Below are positions 15,533 through 22,229 of a stretch of DNA of 22,229 nucleotides, piece after piece. Origin of the DNA: JASFEQ01 sp050122535. Its GTDB lineage: Bacteria > Desulfobacterota > DSM-4660 > Desulfatiglandales > HGW-15. Location of the stretch: NCBI GenBank assembly GCA_050122535.1, contig JASFIT010000019.1, positions 1-22,229 of the forward strand. The letters are read 5' to 3'. Each line of letters begins with the position of its first letter. Within the stretch, counting starts at the first letter, position 1. The translations under genes were made by a program, and so were the position numbers. The notes under the pieces are model-generated. The model searched no databases. It was given only the letters and a program-made list of their open reading frames with translations, and was not told the DNA's origin.

Positions 15533-15554
15533 CTATAAAATCTCCTGATCAATG

Positions 15555-16274
15555 TCATACGCCAAAGTATGCTTTCTTGACCCCCTCTTCCTCCCGAAGC
15601 TCCGCCACATCCCCACTTAAAACAACACGCCCCACTTCCATAATGTATGCCCTGTCCGCTTCTTCGAGGCTTCGCCTTACATTCTGCTCCACAAAGAGGA
15701 TGGTAATGTCCCTTTCTCTAATCTTCTTCAAAGCTTTATAAACCTCATTAAGAACGATGGGGGCAAGGCCGAGAGACATTTCATCAATCAGCATGAGCTT
15801 TGTCTCTGACATCAAGCCCCGACCCAGGGCCAACATCTGTTGCTCTCCCCCGCTGAGTGTTTTGGCTAATTGATTTTTCCTTGCCTTTAGTATCGGGAAG
15901 AGCTCGTAAACCATTTTGAAGTTTTGTTCCTTCTTGGGCCTCGCCTTAGGATTGTATGAACCTAATATGAGATTGTCTAACACGTTCAGGTCGGGGAAAA
16001 TTCTCCTCCCTTCTGGAACTTGGGAAATGCCGAGAGCAACGATTTGGAAGGGATCCAAAGTGGAGATCTCTTTGCCGTTAAATGCAATGCTGCCCTTGGC
16101 AGGATGAATGACACCCGATATGGTATTGAGCAGGGTGGACTTACCCGACCCATTTGCGCCGATGATAGCCACAATTTCACCCTGTTTAATCTCTATGGAT
16201 ATATCCCACAGGACTTGCAAGCTGCCGTAGAATGTGTCTATGTTACTAACCTTCAGCAATGTTTTTTCAGGCAT
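15555..16274 (-). CDS. livF: Liv-type ABC importer ATPase LivF, copy 2
   Basis: 239 residues, the same length as copy 1. Walker A GANGSGKS (39-46), signature LSGGEQ (140-145) and Walker B LMLIDE (160-165) are intact; the H-loop is VEQN as in other LivF proteins. The start ATG (16274) follows GCGAGGAA. It is expected to pair with LivG copy 2 on the cytoplasmic face of the LivHM channel and to supply the only canonical signature motif of that heterodimer. It lies 51 nt downstream of the LivG stop. Confidence 0.94.
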   Translation of the reverse strand: MPEKTLLKVSNIDTFYGSLQVLWDISIEIKQGEIVAIIGANGSGKSTLLNTISGVIHPAKGSIAFNGKEISTLDPFQIVALGISQVPEGRRIFPDLNVLDNLILGSYNPKARPKKEQNFKMVYELFPILKARKNQLAKTLSGGEQQMLALGRGLMSETKLMLIDEMSLGLAPIVLNEVYKALKKIRERDITILFVEQNVRRSLEEADRAYIMEVGRVVLSGDVAELREEEGVKKAYFGV

Positions 16275-16325
16275 TTCCTCGCTCTACGCTTCCCTCCTGA
16301 CTCTATCATAAACCCTTGGACACCT

Positions 16326-17042
16326 TTAACCGAAATAAGCCTCAATGACCTTTTTGTCTTCCATGACCTCGTTTGGTATGCCTTCGGCGATTTTCATGCC
16401 TTTATCCATCACGATAATCCTGTCAACCGCCTCTACCATCACTTTCATCACATGTTCGATTAATATAATGGTTATGCCCATTTCCTGTATTTCTTTTAGG
16501 AGGTCTAATAACTGTGGGATTTCAGATTCCGTTAATCCCGCAGCCACTTCATCAATCATCAGTATTTTGGGACTGGTGGCTAAGACCCTGGCCAATTCGA
16601 GTCTTTTGAGCGTTATCACGACCAGATCTCCAGCGAGCATATCTTTCTTTTCTGAAAGCCCTACAATATCAAGTATTTTGGCAGCCTCATTCTCAGCGGC
16701 CTCCTTATCAAGACCCCTTCCAAATCTCGCTCCCACCACGATGTTTTGCAGAGCTGTTAGTTTAATGAAAGGCTGGGGAATCTGATAAGTTCTGGCGATT
16801 CCTAGGTGACAAATTTTATGTGGCGGGAGACCTGTGATGTCATTTCCTTTGAACTTTACTGCTCCAGAGTCAGGCTTGTATTCACCGGATAGGACATTTA
16901 TGAGCGTTGTCTTGCCGGCCCCGTTCGGGCCCATTAAACCTATCACTTCACCGGCCTGCACATCAAAACTCAGGTCTTGAACAGCAACTAATCCCCCGAA
17001 ACGCTTGTTTACTCTATCTACTGAAAGAATCGGCGCGTCCAT
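16326..17042 (-). CDS. livG: Liv-type ABC importer ATPase LivG with non-canonical signature motif, copy 2
   Basis: 238 residues from the ATG at 17042, which has GGCAGAGG upstream and begins MDAPILSVDR, in line with copy 1. Walker A GPNGAGKT (38-45), the LivG-type ARTYQIPQPF stretch and Walker B ILMIDE (160-165) are present. As in copy 1 the ABC signature is absent: the site reads DLVVITLKRLELAR (139-152). An upstream in-frame start at 17261 would add 73 residues, but those are encoded by a palindromic intergenic element and lack any counterpart in copy 1, so I reject the extension. It probably works with LivF copy 2. Confidence 0.92.
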   Translation of the reverse strand: MDAPILSVDRVNKRFGGLVAVQDLSFDVQAGEVIGLMGPNGAGKTTLINVLSGEYKPDSGAVKFKGNDITGLPPHKICHLGIARTYQIPQPFIKLTALQNIVVGARFGRGLDKEAAENEAAKILDIVGLSEKKDMLAGDLVVITLKRLELARVLATSPKILMIDEVAAGLTESEIPQLLDLLKEIQEMGITIILIEHVMKVMVEAVDRIIVMDKGMKIAEGIPNEVMEDKKVIEAYFG

Positions 17043-17124
17043 ATCATGACCTCTGCCAGGGTTAGACCAGGCGAGAAATTTCCAAGCATCTGAAGCTTTA
17101 TACCTGAATTTTGCAAGCGTCGAG

Positions 17125-17204
17125 TTTGCCGAAGATGCAAGGCATCGACCGCGCAGCTGTAGTTGCCTACCGCAAGCGGTCGATAACGAAGCAGATTCGG
17201 TAAA
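17125..17204. repeat. Imperfect palindromic element upstream of livG copy 2
   Basis: Nested inverted repeats: outer TTTGCCGAAGATGC against the reverse complement of GCAGATTCGGTAAA (11 of 14 match), and inner ATCGACCGC against GCGGTCGAT (perfect 9 bp). The centre is GCAGCTGTAGTTGCC. I recall similar palindromes in Desulfobacterota intergenic DNA; this is unverified. It differs from the two other repeat families in the window and creates a false N-terminal extension of livG. Confidence 0.55.
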
Positions 17205-17381
17205 ATCGTCGTTCCCGCAGGGTAAACAATCTTGAAATATTATTCTTAATTCTGTTTTCACCCATCCGGTTAAACTTCCAGCGTATCGAGTTATGAGGTA
17301 ACAGGGCGAAGTTCAATTAAATTTTTAGCGGATTCAAGATTGTTTATGCAAGATTCAGGTAATAGAGAATGGGAATAATAT

Positions 17382-17453
17382 CCCATTGGCTCAGCCTTCG
17401 AGCCAGTGGGCAAAGGCCGCTGTTTTTACTTCGCTTTTCCTCACCCACTGGCT
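17382..17453 (-). other. Three-armed alternative hairpin after livK copy 2
   Basis: Arm B (17401-17410, AGCCAGTGGG) can pair perfectly with arm C (17444-17453, CCCACTGGCT), which is transcribed first, or with arm A (17382-17391, CCCATTGGCT; nine Watson-Crick pairs plus one G-U) transcribed last. The two stems exclude each other. It begins 53 nt after the livK stop codon. It may protect livK mRNA or set how much RNA continues into livG. No T-run follows either stem. Confidence 0.5.
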
Positions 17454-17505
17454 GAAAGTTAGTGTGAACCGCCAGTCATATTCCTCTTATCAGGCCCAAT
17501 GTCTA

Positions 17506-18834
17506 TTAGGGAAGAGGGAATACCGGCTTATGCGTTGGAGTTAGCCAGTCGTGCTGGGAATAGGTTATTGGGAGTTCCCATACATGTGGTTTTTTGGTCT
17601 TTACCCACTGGCCAACAAAGAGCGGAATTCCGCTGAAGTGTTGCTCTTTAATGAATTTGACACGACCACTTATTGTCTTCATATCGGTTTCCGCTATAGC
17701 CTTGTTAATCGCCGTTCCATCAAGCGTCCCTGCTCTTTGGATGGCATCAAGCATAACTTGAGTTTCATAATAGCCATGTCCTATAGCTGGGTTTAATGGT
17801 TGTCTTGTCGCTTTAGCCCATCTTTCACCGAGTGATTTTGCGGTTGTGCCACCGATACCGGGACAGTACTCTGGTGGATAAGATGTATCCCACCATACCT
17901 CCACAGCAACGCCCCAGGGTAGGTCACCTCCCCAGGATTTTGCATCCACATAGAAAAGGGGCGCCCTCCCAATCATCGCTATCTTAGGCTTAAAGCCCAG
18001 TACGTGACATTGTCTCCACAGTGTTCCAAAATCGGGTCCAGGACAATTCCCCCAGAGGATTTCAACCTTATTTCTCTTCCACTCCTTTATGATAGGCGTA
18101 AAGTCTGTGGTGCCCATGGGAAACAGGCCTAGCTTTTTTTCCATGCCTACAACCTTACAACCCCATTCTTTTAGTGCGCCAGGGAACAGCCCGTACCAAC
18201 CCACGCCGTCTGGGTCGTCCGACGCTAAAACCCCTGCTATCTTGTTGGTCTTGTGACCGTAATCATCCATCATCCCAAACCATGAATCCTTTATCGTATA
18301 ACCAGGTTTGGCCCGAAAATCACCCGGTGGATATGGCATGATTATACGAAAACCCAAAAGCCAGGTGTATTCCCAGGGTGGTTTAACTTCCATGCGCATT
18401 CCGTTCCAGGGTTCAAAAGGACCCCCTCCAATAACATGCGGGACCTTATATTTATCAGCTATGGTAGCGACTGGGCCGTGTATGTTTACGGGCTCATCAG
18501 GTGACAGTAAGGCATGTACCTTATCGCGCACACACAGGTCTTCGGCAAGAGTCGCTGTCTTCATCGGGTCGCTTTCAACATCGCGGACGATAAGCTTGAC
18601 GGGCAATTTCTTCCCGTACTCTTTCAAATAGACGCCGCCCAGCTTGTTGATATCCTCCACAGCCGCCTTCATCCCAAACACACAGCCTTCACCGAAACCG
18701 GCAAACATGCCCGTCATGGGCGCTGGGGTGCCTATGAGAATTGCCTTAGGAGCCTTTTTTGCCTGGGCATAACCGCTGAAAATCAACACGCATCCCAAGA
18801 GGATCATCAAAGCGGTTAAATAGAACTTCTTCAT
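17506..18834 (-). CDS. livK: Liv-type ABC importer periplasmic substrate-binding protein, copy 2
   Basis: 442 residues from the ATG at 18834. A signal peptide (MKKFYLTALMILLGCVLIFSGYAQA) precedes the mature type I periplasmic binding protein: ILIGTPAPMTGMFAGFG, GGVYLKEYGKKLPVKL, SDDPDGVGWYGLFPG, TTDFTPIIKEWKR. A Cys at about residue 15 is not in a convincing lipobox, so a soluble periplasmic protein is preferred. It is clearly paralogous to copy 1, yet differs more than the permeases do, and the presumed ligand-side stretches (SPDEPVNIHGPV, GGPFEPWNG, IGRAPLFY) are changed, suggesting a different ligand. The ATG follows AAGGAGGGAG. An in-frame TTG at 18897 also has a good AAGGAGGTGAT before it, but would bury the signal peptide behind 21 residues. 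Confidence 0.92.
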   Translation of the reverse strand: MKKFYLTALMILLGCVLIFSGYAQAKKAPKAILIGTPAPMTGMFAGFGEGCVFGMKAAVEDINKLGGVYLKEYGKKLPVKLIVRDVESDPMKTATLAEDLCVRDKVHALLSPDEPVNIHGPVATIADKYKVPHVIGGGPFEPWNGMRMEVKPPWEYTWLLGFRIIMPYPPGDFRAKPGYTIKDSWFGMMDDYGHKTNKIAGVLASDDPDGVGWYGLFPGALKEWGCKVVGMEKKLGLFPMGTTDFTPIIKEWKRNKVEILWGNCPGPDFGTLWRQCHVLGFKPKIAMIGRAPLFYVDAKSWGGDLPWGVAVEVWWDTSYPPEYCPGIGGTTAKSLGERWAKATRQPLNPAIGHGYYETQVMLDAIQRAGTLDGTAINKAIAETDMKTISGRVKFIKEQHFSGIPLFVGQWVKTKKPHVWELPITYSQHDWLTPTHKPVFPLP

Positions 18835-18901
18835 TGTCACTCCCTCCTTTCTTAAATATAGCAAAGTATTTTTGGCCGCTTTTTCACACCGGAACAAATA
18901 T

Positions 18902-18910
18902 CACCTCCTT
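18902..18910 (-). promoter_or_regulatory. Second strong Shine-Dalgarno in the livK copy 2 leader
   Basis: The minus strand reads AAGGAGGTGATAT, followed at 4 nt by TTG that is in frame with livK. Initiation there would give a 21-residue cytoplasmic-type extension before the signal peptide. The matching site in copy 1 has no start codon after it, so the conserved part is the ribosome-binding-like sequence itself. Confidence 0.4.
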
Positions 18911-18960
18911 CCCCCTCAATCATGGTTGCCATAAAGACCTGGTTACATTCTCGGTCAGGT

Positions 18961-19030
18961 TATGAAATCACTACACGATATTCTCCCATAACTGAGTCGT
19001 TCACATTACTACCCATAAGCTATGAAATCA
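18961..19030. repeat. Pair of exact 10-bp direct repeats, 60 bp apart
   Basis: TATGAAATCA occurs at 18961-18970 and again at 19021-19030, upstream of livK copy 2. The 60-bp phase is close to six helical turns of 10 bp, compatible with two regulator sites on one DNA face. A chance repeat cannot be excluded. Confidence 0.25.
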
Positions 19031-19216
19031 AGTCATTTGTCCCTCTCATGGACGTCCAGACCGCGGCCTATAAAGGACGTTCTTAACTCTGCCGATGTGG
19101 AATGGATACTATTTCACGTCACTGGCTTTGTCATGCCCTCCTTCTGTTTTTCATGGTTGGCGAATACCTCCCAAAATACTTAAAAGCCCAATTGCCCTGG
19201 TTCCTTGGAAAGGAAA

Positions 19217-21118
19217 TCATCCGAAAAGCAGGTTAGGCAGATATAGCGCAATTTGTGGGAAAATAACCAGAAGCACGACGCATGCTATCATACACAAAAA
19301 GAATGGGAAAATGCCCCTAAAAATGTCCTCCATGGGGACATCCTTGGCCACGCTGCCAATGGCGAAAACATTCACACCAATAGGCGGTGTAATCTGTCCC
19401 ATCTCCATGGTAAGAACGGTTACCACCCCGAACCAGATGGGGTCAAAACCGAGGGCGGTAACCGCCGGAAAGATGGTGGGCAAGACGAGCAGGATCATGG
19501 GAATCACGTTCAGAAGACAACCGAGAACGATGAAAAAGATGATGACGCCCGCAAATATAAAATACCGGTTTATGGGCAATCCGGTCACAAAATCAGCCAA
19601 AGCAAATGGTAAGCGAGTCGCTGCAAGAAAGTAGCCAAAGACACCCACACCGATCAGAATCAGAAGGAGCTTGCATGTGATGTTCAATGAATCCTGCAGG
19701 GAGGATATGATCATCTGCCTGTTTACACGCCTTCTGATGAGCGCATAAACAAAGGCACCCACAGACCCGATGGCGCCCCCCTCCACAGGGCTGAAAACAC
19801 CACCCAATATACCGCCCAATATGAGAAGGAACAGTATGAGCATGCCTATGACCCCTTTCAGAGAGATCAGCTTCTCTTTTAGGGTCGTGGGCTCGCCCCG
19901 GGGTGCTAACGCAGGGTTAATCTTGGCACGAAGATAGATGACGCTGCTAAACAATATGGCAAGGAGTATACCGGGCCCTATCCCTGCTACAAAAAGTCTT
20001 CCAATGGATTCCTCGGTGACAATGGCATAGAAGATAAATCCCACACTGGGCGGAATAAGTATCCCCATGGTTCCGCCCGCAGCCAAGCAGCCTGTTGCCA
20101 GGCTCATGTCGTATTTATGTTTTCTCATTCCAGGAAGCGCGACCGTCCCCATGGTCACGGCTGTGGCCAAACTGTCACCGCACACGGCTGAAAACCCTGT
20201 GCATCCCGCCACTGAAGACATGGCCAGGCCTCCGGGTAGTCGCCCCAGCCATTTATTCGCGGTCTCAAAAAGATCTTCGCTGATCCCTGAATGATAGGCA
20301 AACTCTCCCATGAGGATGAACAGGGGCACGACGGTCAACATGTAGTTGGATGCGGTATCGAAGGGGCCGATGCCAAGCATGGCGAGAGAAGGCAGCACCG
20401 CCTTGTAGGCCACGATCATACCAAACAATCCGGTCAGGGCCATACCAAAGCCGATGGGCATACCCAAAAACAGGAGCAAAAATAGGAAACACATCCCCAG
20501 AACACCAGCGGTCGCCCCACTCAACCCCTTGGGCGCAAGACCTGCCAGCGGTGCAAATAATACAAAACAGGCCATGGCCAAAGCAAAGATTAACCATGGC
20601 CATCGCTTATCTTCAACAGAACGCTGCAGGGCCCGCAAGAAATCCAGCGCCACCACAAGGGCCAGAATGATAACGCCTATAGCGCCCACAAACCAGAATA
20701 TCCATACGGGAATCTCAAGTTCATAGGTGATGACACTGTCCTGCATTTTTTTGATGCCTTGCATGAGCAACTGAGAAGCCATCATGCCAAAGAACAGGGC
20801 GCATATGAGATAATGGAAGCAATCAAGAAGGTTTTGGATCCATTTGGGAAAACGCGAGACGATGAATCCTATTCGAATATGCCCCTCATTGAGTTGTATA
20901 AATGCAATACCCAGGAAGACGATAATAAGCAGGATAAAGCCTTCTATCTCAATGACGCCCGGTAAGGAGCCCTTAAACGCAAACCGGGCTATCACATCCA
21001 AGAAGACCGGAAAGGGCATGATAAACAGGAATCCAAGACCGATGTAATTGGCTATTCCACTGGCCGAGCCGATGAATCTTTCCAGTTTTGTTGTTCCCAA
21101 ACTTAGGCCTGTTGCCAT
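19217..21118 (-). CDS. dctQM: TRAP transporter fused small and large permease (DctQM)
   Basis: 633 residues. The N-terminal part (about 1-170) is a DctQ-like domain with four membrane segments (near 25-45, 60-80, 98-118, 138-160) and the EIPVWIFW stretch typical of DctQ. A linking membrane helix (about 175-195) leads to a DctM domain (about 205-633) with LGMPIGFGMALTG, VVPLFILMGEFAYHSGIS, SSVAGCTGFSAVCGDSLATA and GTMGILIPPSVGF. DctQM uses a sodium or proton gradient to import the ligand delivered by the periplasmic DctP protein. Fusions of this kind are well known. The start ATG (21118) has CGGAGG about 12 nt upstream, slightly far, but no better start exists. The binding protein gene lies 183 nt upstream. 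Confidence 0.93.
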   Translation of the reverse strand: MATGLSLGTTKLERFIGSASGIANYIGLGFLFIMPFPVFLDVIARFAFKGSLPGVIEIEGFILLIIVFLGIAFIQLNEGHIRIGFIVSRFPKWIQNLLDCFHYLICALFFGMMASQLLMQGIKKMQDSVITYELEIPVWIFWFVGAIGVIILALVVALDFLRALQRSVEDKRWPWLIFALAMACFVLFAPLAGLAPKGLSGATAGVLGMCFLFLLLFLGMPIGFGMALTGLFGMIVAYKAVLPSLAMLGIGPFDTASNYMLTVVPLFILMGEFAYHSGISEDLFETANKWLGRLPGGLAMSSVAGCTGFSAVCGDSLATAVTMGTVALPGMRKHKYDMSLATGCLAAGGTMGILIPPSVGFIFYAIVTEESIGRLFVAGIGPGILLAILFSSVIYLRAKINPALAPRGEPTTLKEKLISLKGVIGMLILFLLILGGILGGVFSPVEGGAIGSVGAFVYALIRRRVNRQMIISSLQDSLNITCKLLLILIGVGVFGYFLAATRLPFALADFVTGLPINRYFIFAGVIIFFIVLGCLLNVIPMILLVLPTIFPAVTALGFDPIWFGVVTVLTMEMGQITPPIGVNVFAIGSVAKDVPMEDIFRGIFPFFLCMIACVVLLVIFPQIALYLPNLLFG

Positions 21119-21216
21119 ATGGTCTTACAGCCTCCGTTTCCACGCTACTCAGTTAACGCCCATTTGACATCGTACCCCGGATACCATTCGGGGGCAAAGA
21201 AGCGTTCTGATTGTCC

Positions 21217-21249
21217 CCCACATCCCCCTGCTAGGCACGGGGATGTGGG
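21217..21249 (-). other. Intercistronic hairpin between the TRAP binding protein and permease genes
   Basis: CCCACATCCCC and GGGGATGTGGG are perfect 11-bp reverse complements with an 11-nt loop, 52 nt after the dctP stop codon. No T-run follows on the minus strand. Position and strength mirror the hairpins after both livK genes and suggest a role in raising the binding-protein message over that of the permease. Confidence 0.6.
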
Positions 21250-21301
21250 TTATCGATTTCCCTGGTAAGAAAATTTTGGAAAAGGATAGGGCTATACCCT
21301 A

Positions 21302-22229
21302 TCATTTATACCCTCCAACAGTCGCTTTTGAATACGCCTTCCCTGTTCGCACCACATCATCATGGATCAGAGCGGCATTCTTATGACCCTTTTTCTCCAT
21401 CCTCTTGACCCACTTATCGTGGATAACCTGAGTCTTATCTTGAAATCTCTTTTTCTCGGCCGCCGATAATACATAGAATTTATGGCCCTTGCTTTTCATC
21501 CATCTTGAATCCTCAATAGAGCCCTCATCAAGGGTCAGACCACATCTTCGGGCCATTTTCCTGCCCGTCGTGTCTAGGAGTATCTTCTGTAGGTCAGGCG
21601 GTAGGCTGTTCCATTTTCTGATGTTTATGGCCCCATAGAATGGATCTACCAAGGCGTCTATGATGGTATGGTGTTTTGCCACATCGCTGATCTTAAAAGC
21701 TTTAAGCGGCGCTATGGGGAAAGCCATGCCTTCCGCCATGCCCCTTTCCAGGGCCAGATATGAATCCTGGGGTGACACATCAATGGGGTTGGCTCCGAAT
21801 ATTTTAAGGGCTTCCCGAATCTGGGGATTAATTCCGATTATCTTCATGCCTCGCAGGTCATCCAACGAGCGAACCGCCTTTTTAACGGTATGGAGGTTAA
21901 ATGTTGCCCCTGTCCATTGCCACAACACCTTTATGTCTTTGAATTCAGCTCTCCACTCTGGGTATTTATTGTACATATCCCAGACAGTAAGGCTGCCCGC
22001 CTCTGCACCGTTAAAAATGAGGGGTGTCTGGATGACCGTATTCAAGGGGAATTTACCATGAACCCAATGACACGGAGAACCCGTCATGTCAATGGAACCG
22101 ACCACCAGAGCGTCGTAGACCTTTCTCGCCGGAGCAATAGCGTTTGGATTAAAGAAATGGATCACCAACCGGCCGCCGCTGAGTCTCTTGACCTCATCTA
22201 TCCAGGGCAAAATAGCGTTTCTTACTGTG
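21302..22229 (-). CDS. dctP: TRAP transporter solute-binding protein (DctP family), N terminus beyond the window
   Basis: The frame is open to the window edge, so this is partial: at least 308 residues, lacking the signal peptide and first strand. Visible DctP-family parts are WIDEVKRLSGGRLVIHFF, the ALVVGSIDM turn, SLDDLRGMKI, NPIDVSPQDSYLALERGMAEG and the C-terminal helices ending near GKAYSKATVGGYK. It is the periplasmic ligand receptor for the DctQM permease downstream. In most family members KGxKxR carries an Arg that salt-bridges a ligand carboxylate; here the sequence is GMKIIGINP, with Ile (codon at 21836-21838) at that place, and an Arg seven residues later (NPQIREALK). The ligand may therefore not be a simple carboxylate. 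An apparent TTG start at 22210 is not a real start. Confidence 0.9.
   Translation of the reverse strand, partial: TVRNAILPWIDEVKRLSGGRLVIHFFNPNAIAPARKVYDALVVGSIDMTGSPCHWVHGKFPLNTVIQTPLIFNGAEAGSLTVWDMYNKYPEWRAEFKDIKVLWQWTGATFNLHTVKKAVRSLDDLRGMKIIGINPQIREALKIFGANPIDVSPQDSYLALERGMAEGMAFPIAPLKAFKISDVAKHHTIIDALVDPFYGAINIRKWNSLPPDLQKILLDTTGRKMARRCGLTLDEGSIEDSRWMKSKGHKFYVLSAAEKKRFQDKTQVIHDKWVKRMEKKGHKNAALIHDDVVRTGKAYSKATVGGYK

Larger units (their letters stand above)
17043..17505. other. Intergenic region between livK and livG, copy 2
   Basis: 463 bp without a gene, longer than the 231 bp at the same place in copy 1. It contains a palindromic element (17125-17204) and a three-armed alternative hairpin (17382-17453). 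The rest shows nothing I can name. Confidence 0.6.
18835..19216. other. Intergenic region upstream of livK copy 2
   Basis: 382 bp between the DctQM stop and the livK ATG. It holds a second strong Shine-Dalgarno-like sequence (18902-18910) followed by an in-frame TTG (18895-18897), and an exact 10-bp direct repeat (18961-18970 and 19021-19030). Two tiny overlapping minus-strand frames of 6-7 codons near 19130-19160 follow AAGGAGG-like sequences but are too short to support. No clear promoter boxes or terminator were found. Confidence 0.5.

Noticed and set aside
17043..17261. 73-residue N-terminal extension of LivG copy 2
   Set aside because: Encoded by a palindromic element, absent from copy 1, and the ATG at 17042 has a ribosome binding site and matches the LivG N terminus.
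19253..19634. Plus-strand frames opposite DctQM
   Set aside because: Hydrophilic reverse-strand readings of a membrane protein; typical shadow of hydrophobic codons.
1..22229. CRISPR array, tRNA, rRNA or insertion sequence
   Set aside because: No regularly spaced repeats, no cloverleaf or rRNA-like sequence and no transposase frame were recognised on either strand.

Overview
This 22.2 kb window is a one-directional block: every supported gene lies on the minus strand, so transcription runs from high to low coordinates. No RNA gene, transposase, phage gene or CRISPR array was seen. Gene content suggests a strict anaerobe, most likely a Desulfobacterota (sulfate-reducing or syntrophic deltaproteobacterial) lineage. 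The grounds are a soluble molybdenum/iron-sulfur enzyme of the pyrogallol transhydroxylase / resorcinol hydroxylase type, many branched-chain-type (Liv) and TRAP uptake genes, a DUF362 protein, and intergenic palindromic repeats of a style I associate with those genomes. The taxonomic call is an inference, not a measurement.

Layout in transcription order (right to left). (1) A TRAP transporter: a solute-binding protein cut by the window edge (21302-22229) and a fused DctQM permease (19217-21118). (2) A complete Liv-type ABC importer, copy 2 (13627-18834: binding protein, two ATPases, two permeases). (3) About 1.1 kb without a gene, holding a MITE-like repeat, a likely promoter, a perfect palindrome and a long leader. 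(4) A second, paralogous Liv-type importer, copy 1 (7582-12533), in the same gene order. (5) The large and small subunits of a bis-MGD molybdenum hydroxytransferase (3989-7403). (6) A second copy of the MITE-like repeat. (7) A RidA-like protein, an unrecognised 276-residue protein, an IclR-family regulator and a DUF362 protein (186-3665), then another palindromic element at the window end.

The working hypothesis is an uptake-plus-catabolism island for phenolic (polyhydroxylated aromatic) compounds or related small molecules. Three transporters import substrates, the cytoplasmic Mo enzyme moves or adds a ring hydroxyl group, and an IclR-type regulator senses a substrate or intermediate. Downstream steps such as phloroglucinol reductase or ring cleavage are not in the window. 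The strongest single call is the Mo enzyme: the active-site residues I remember for the Pelobacter acidigallici enzyme (His144, Tyr152, Arg153, Asp174, Ser175, Trp176, Tyr404) all recur here at a constant offset of 9.

The most unusual observations are: both LivG-type ATPases lack a recognisable LSGGQ signature while both LivF partners keep it; all three binding-protein genes are followed by a hairpin before the permease/ATPase genes; the TRAP binding protein has Ile where the family's ligand-binding Arg is expected; and three different palindromic repeat families sit between genes.
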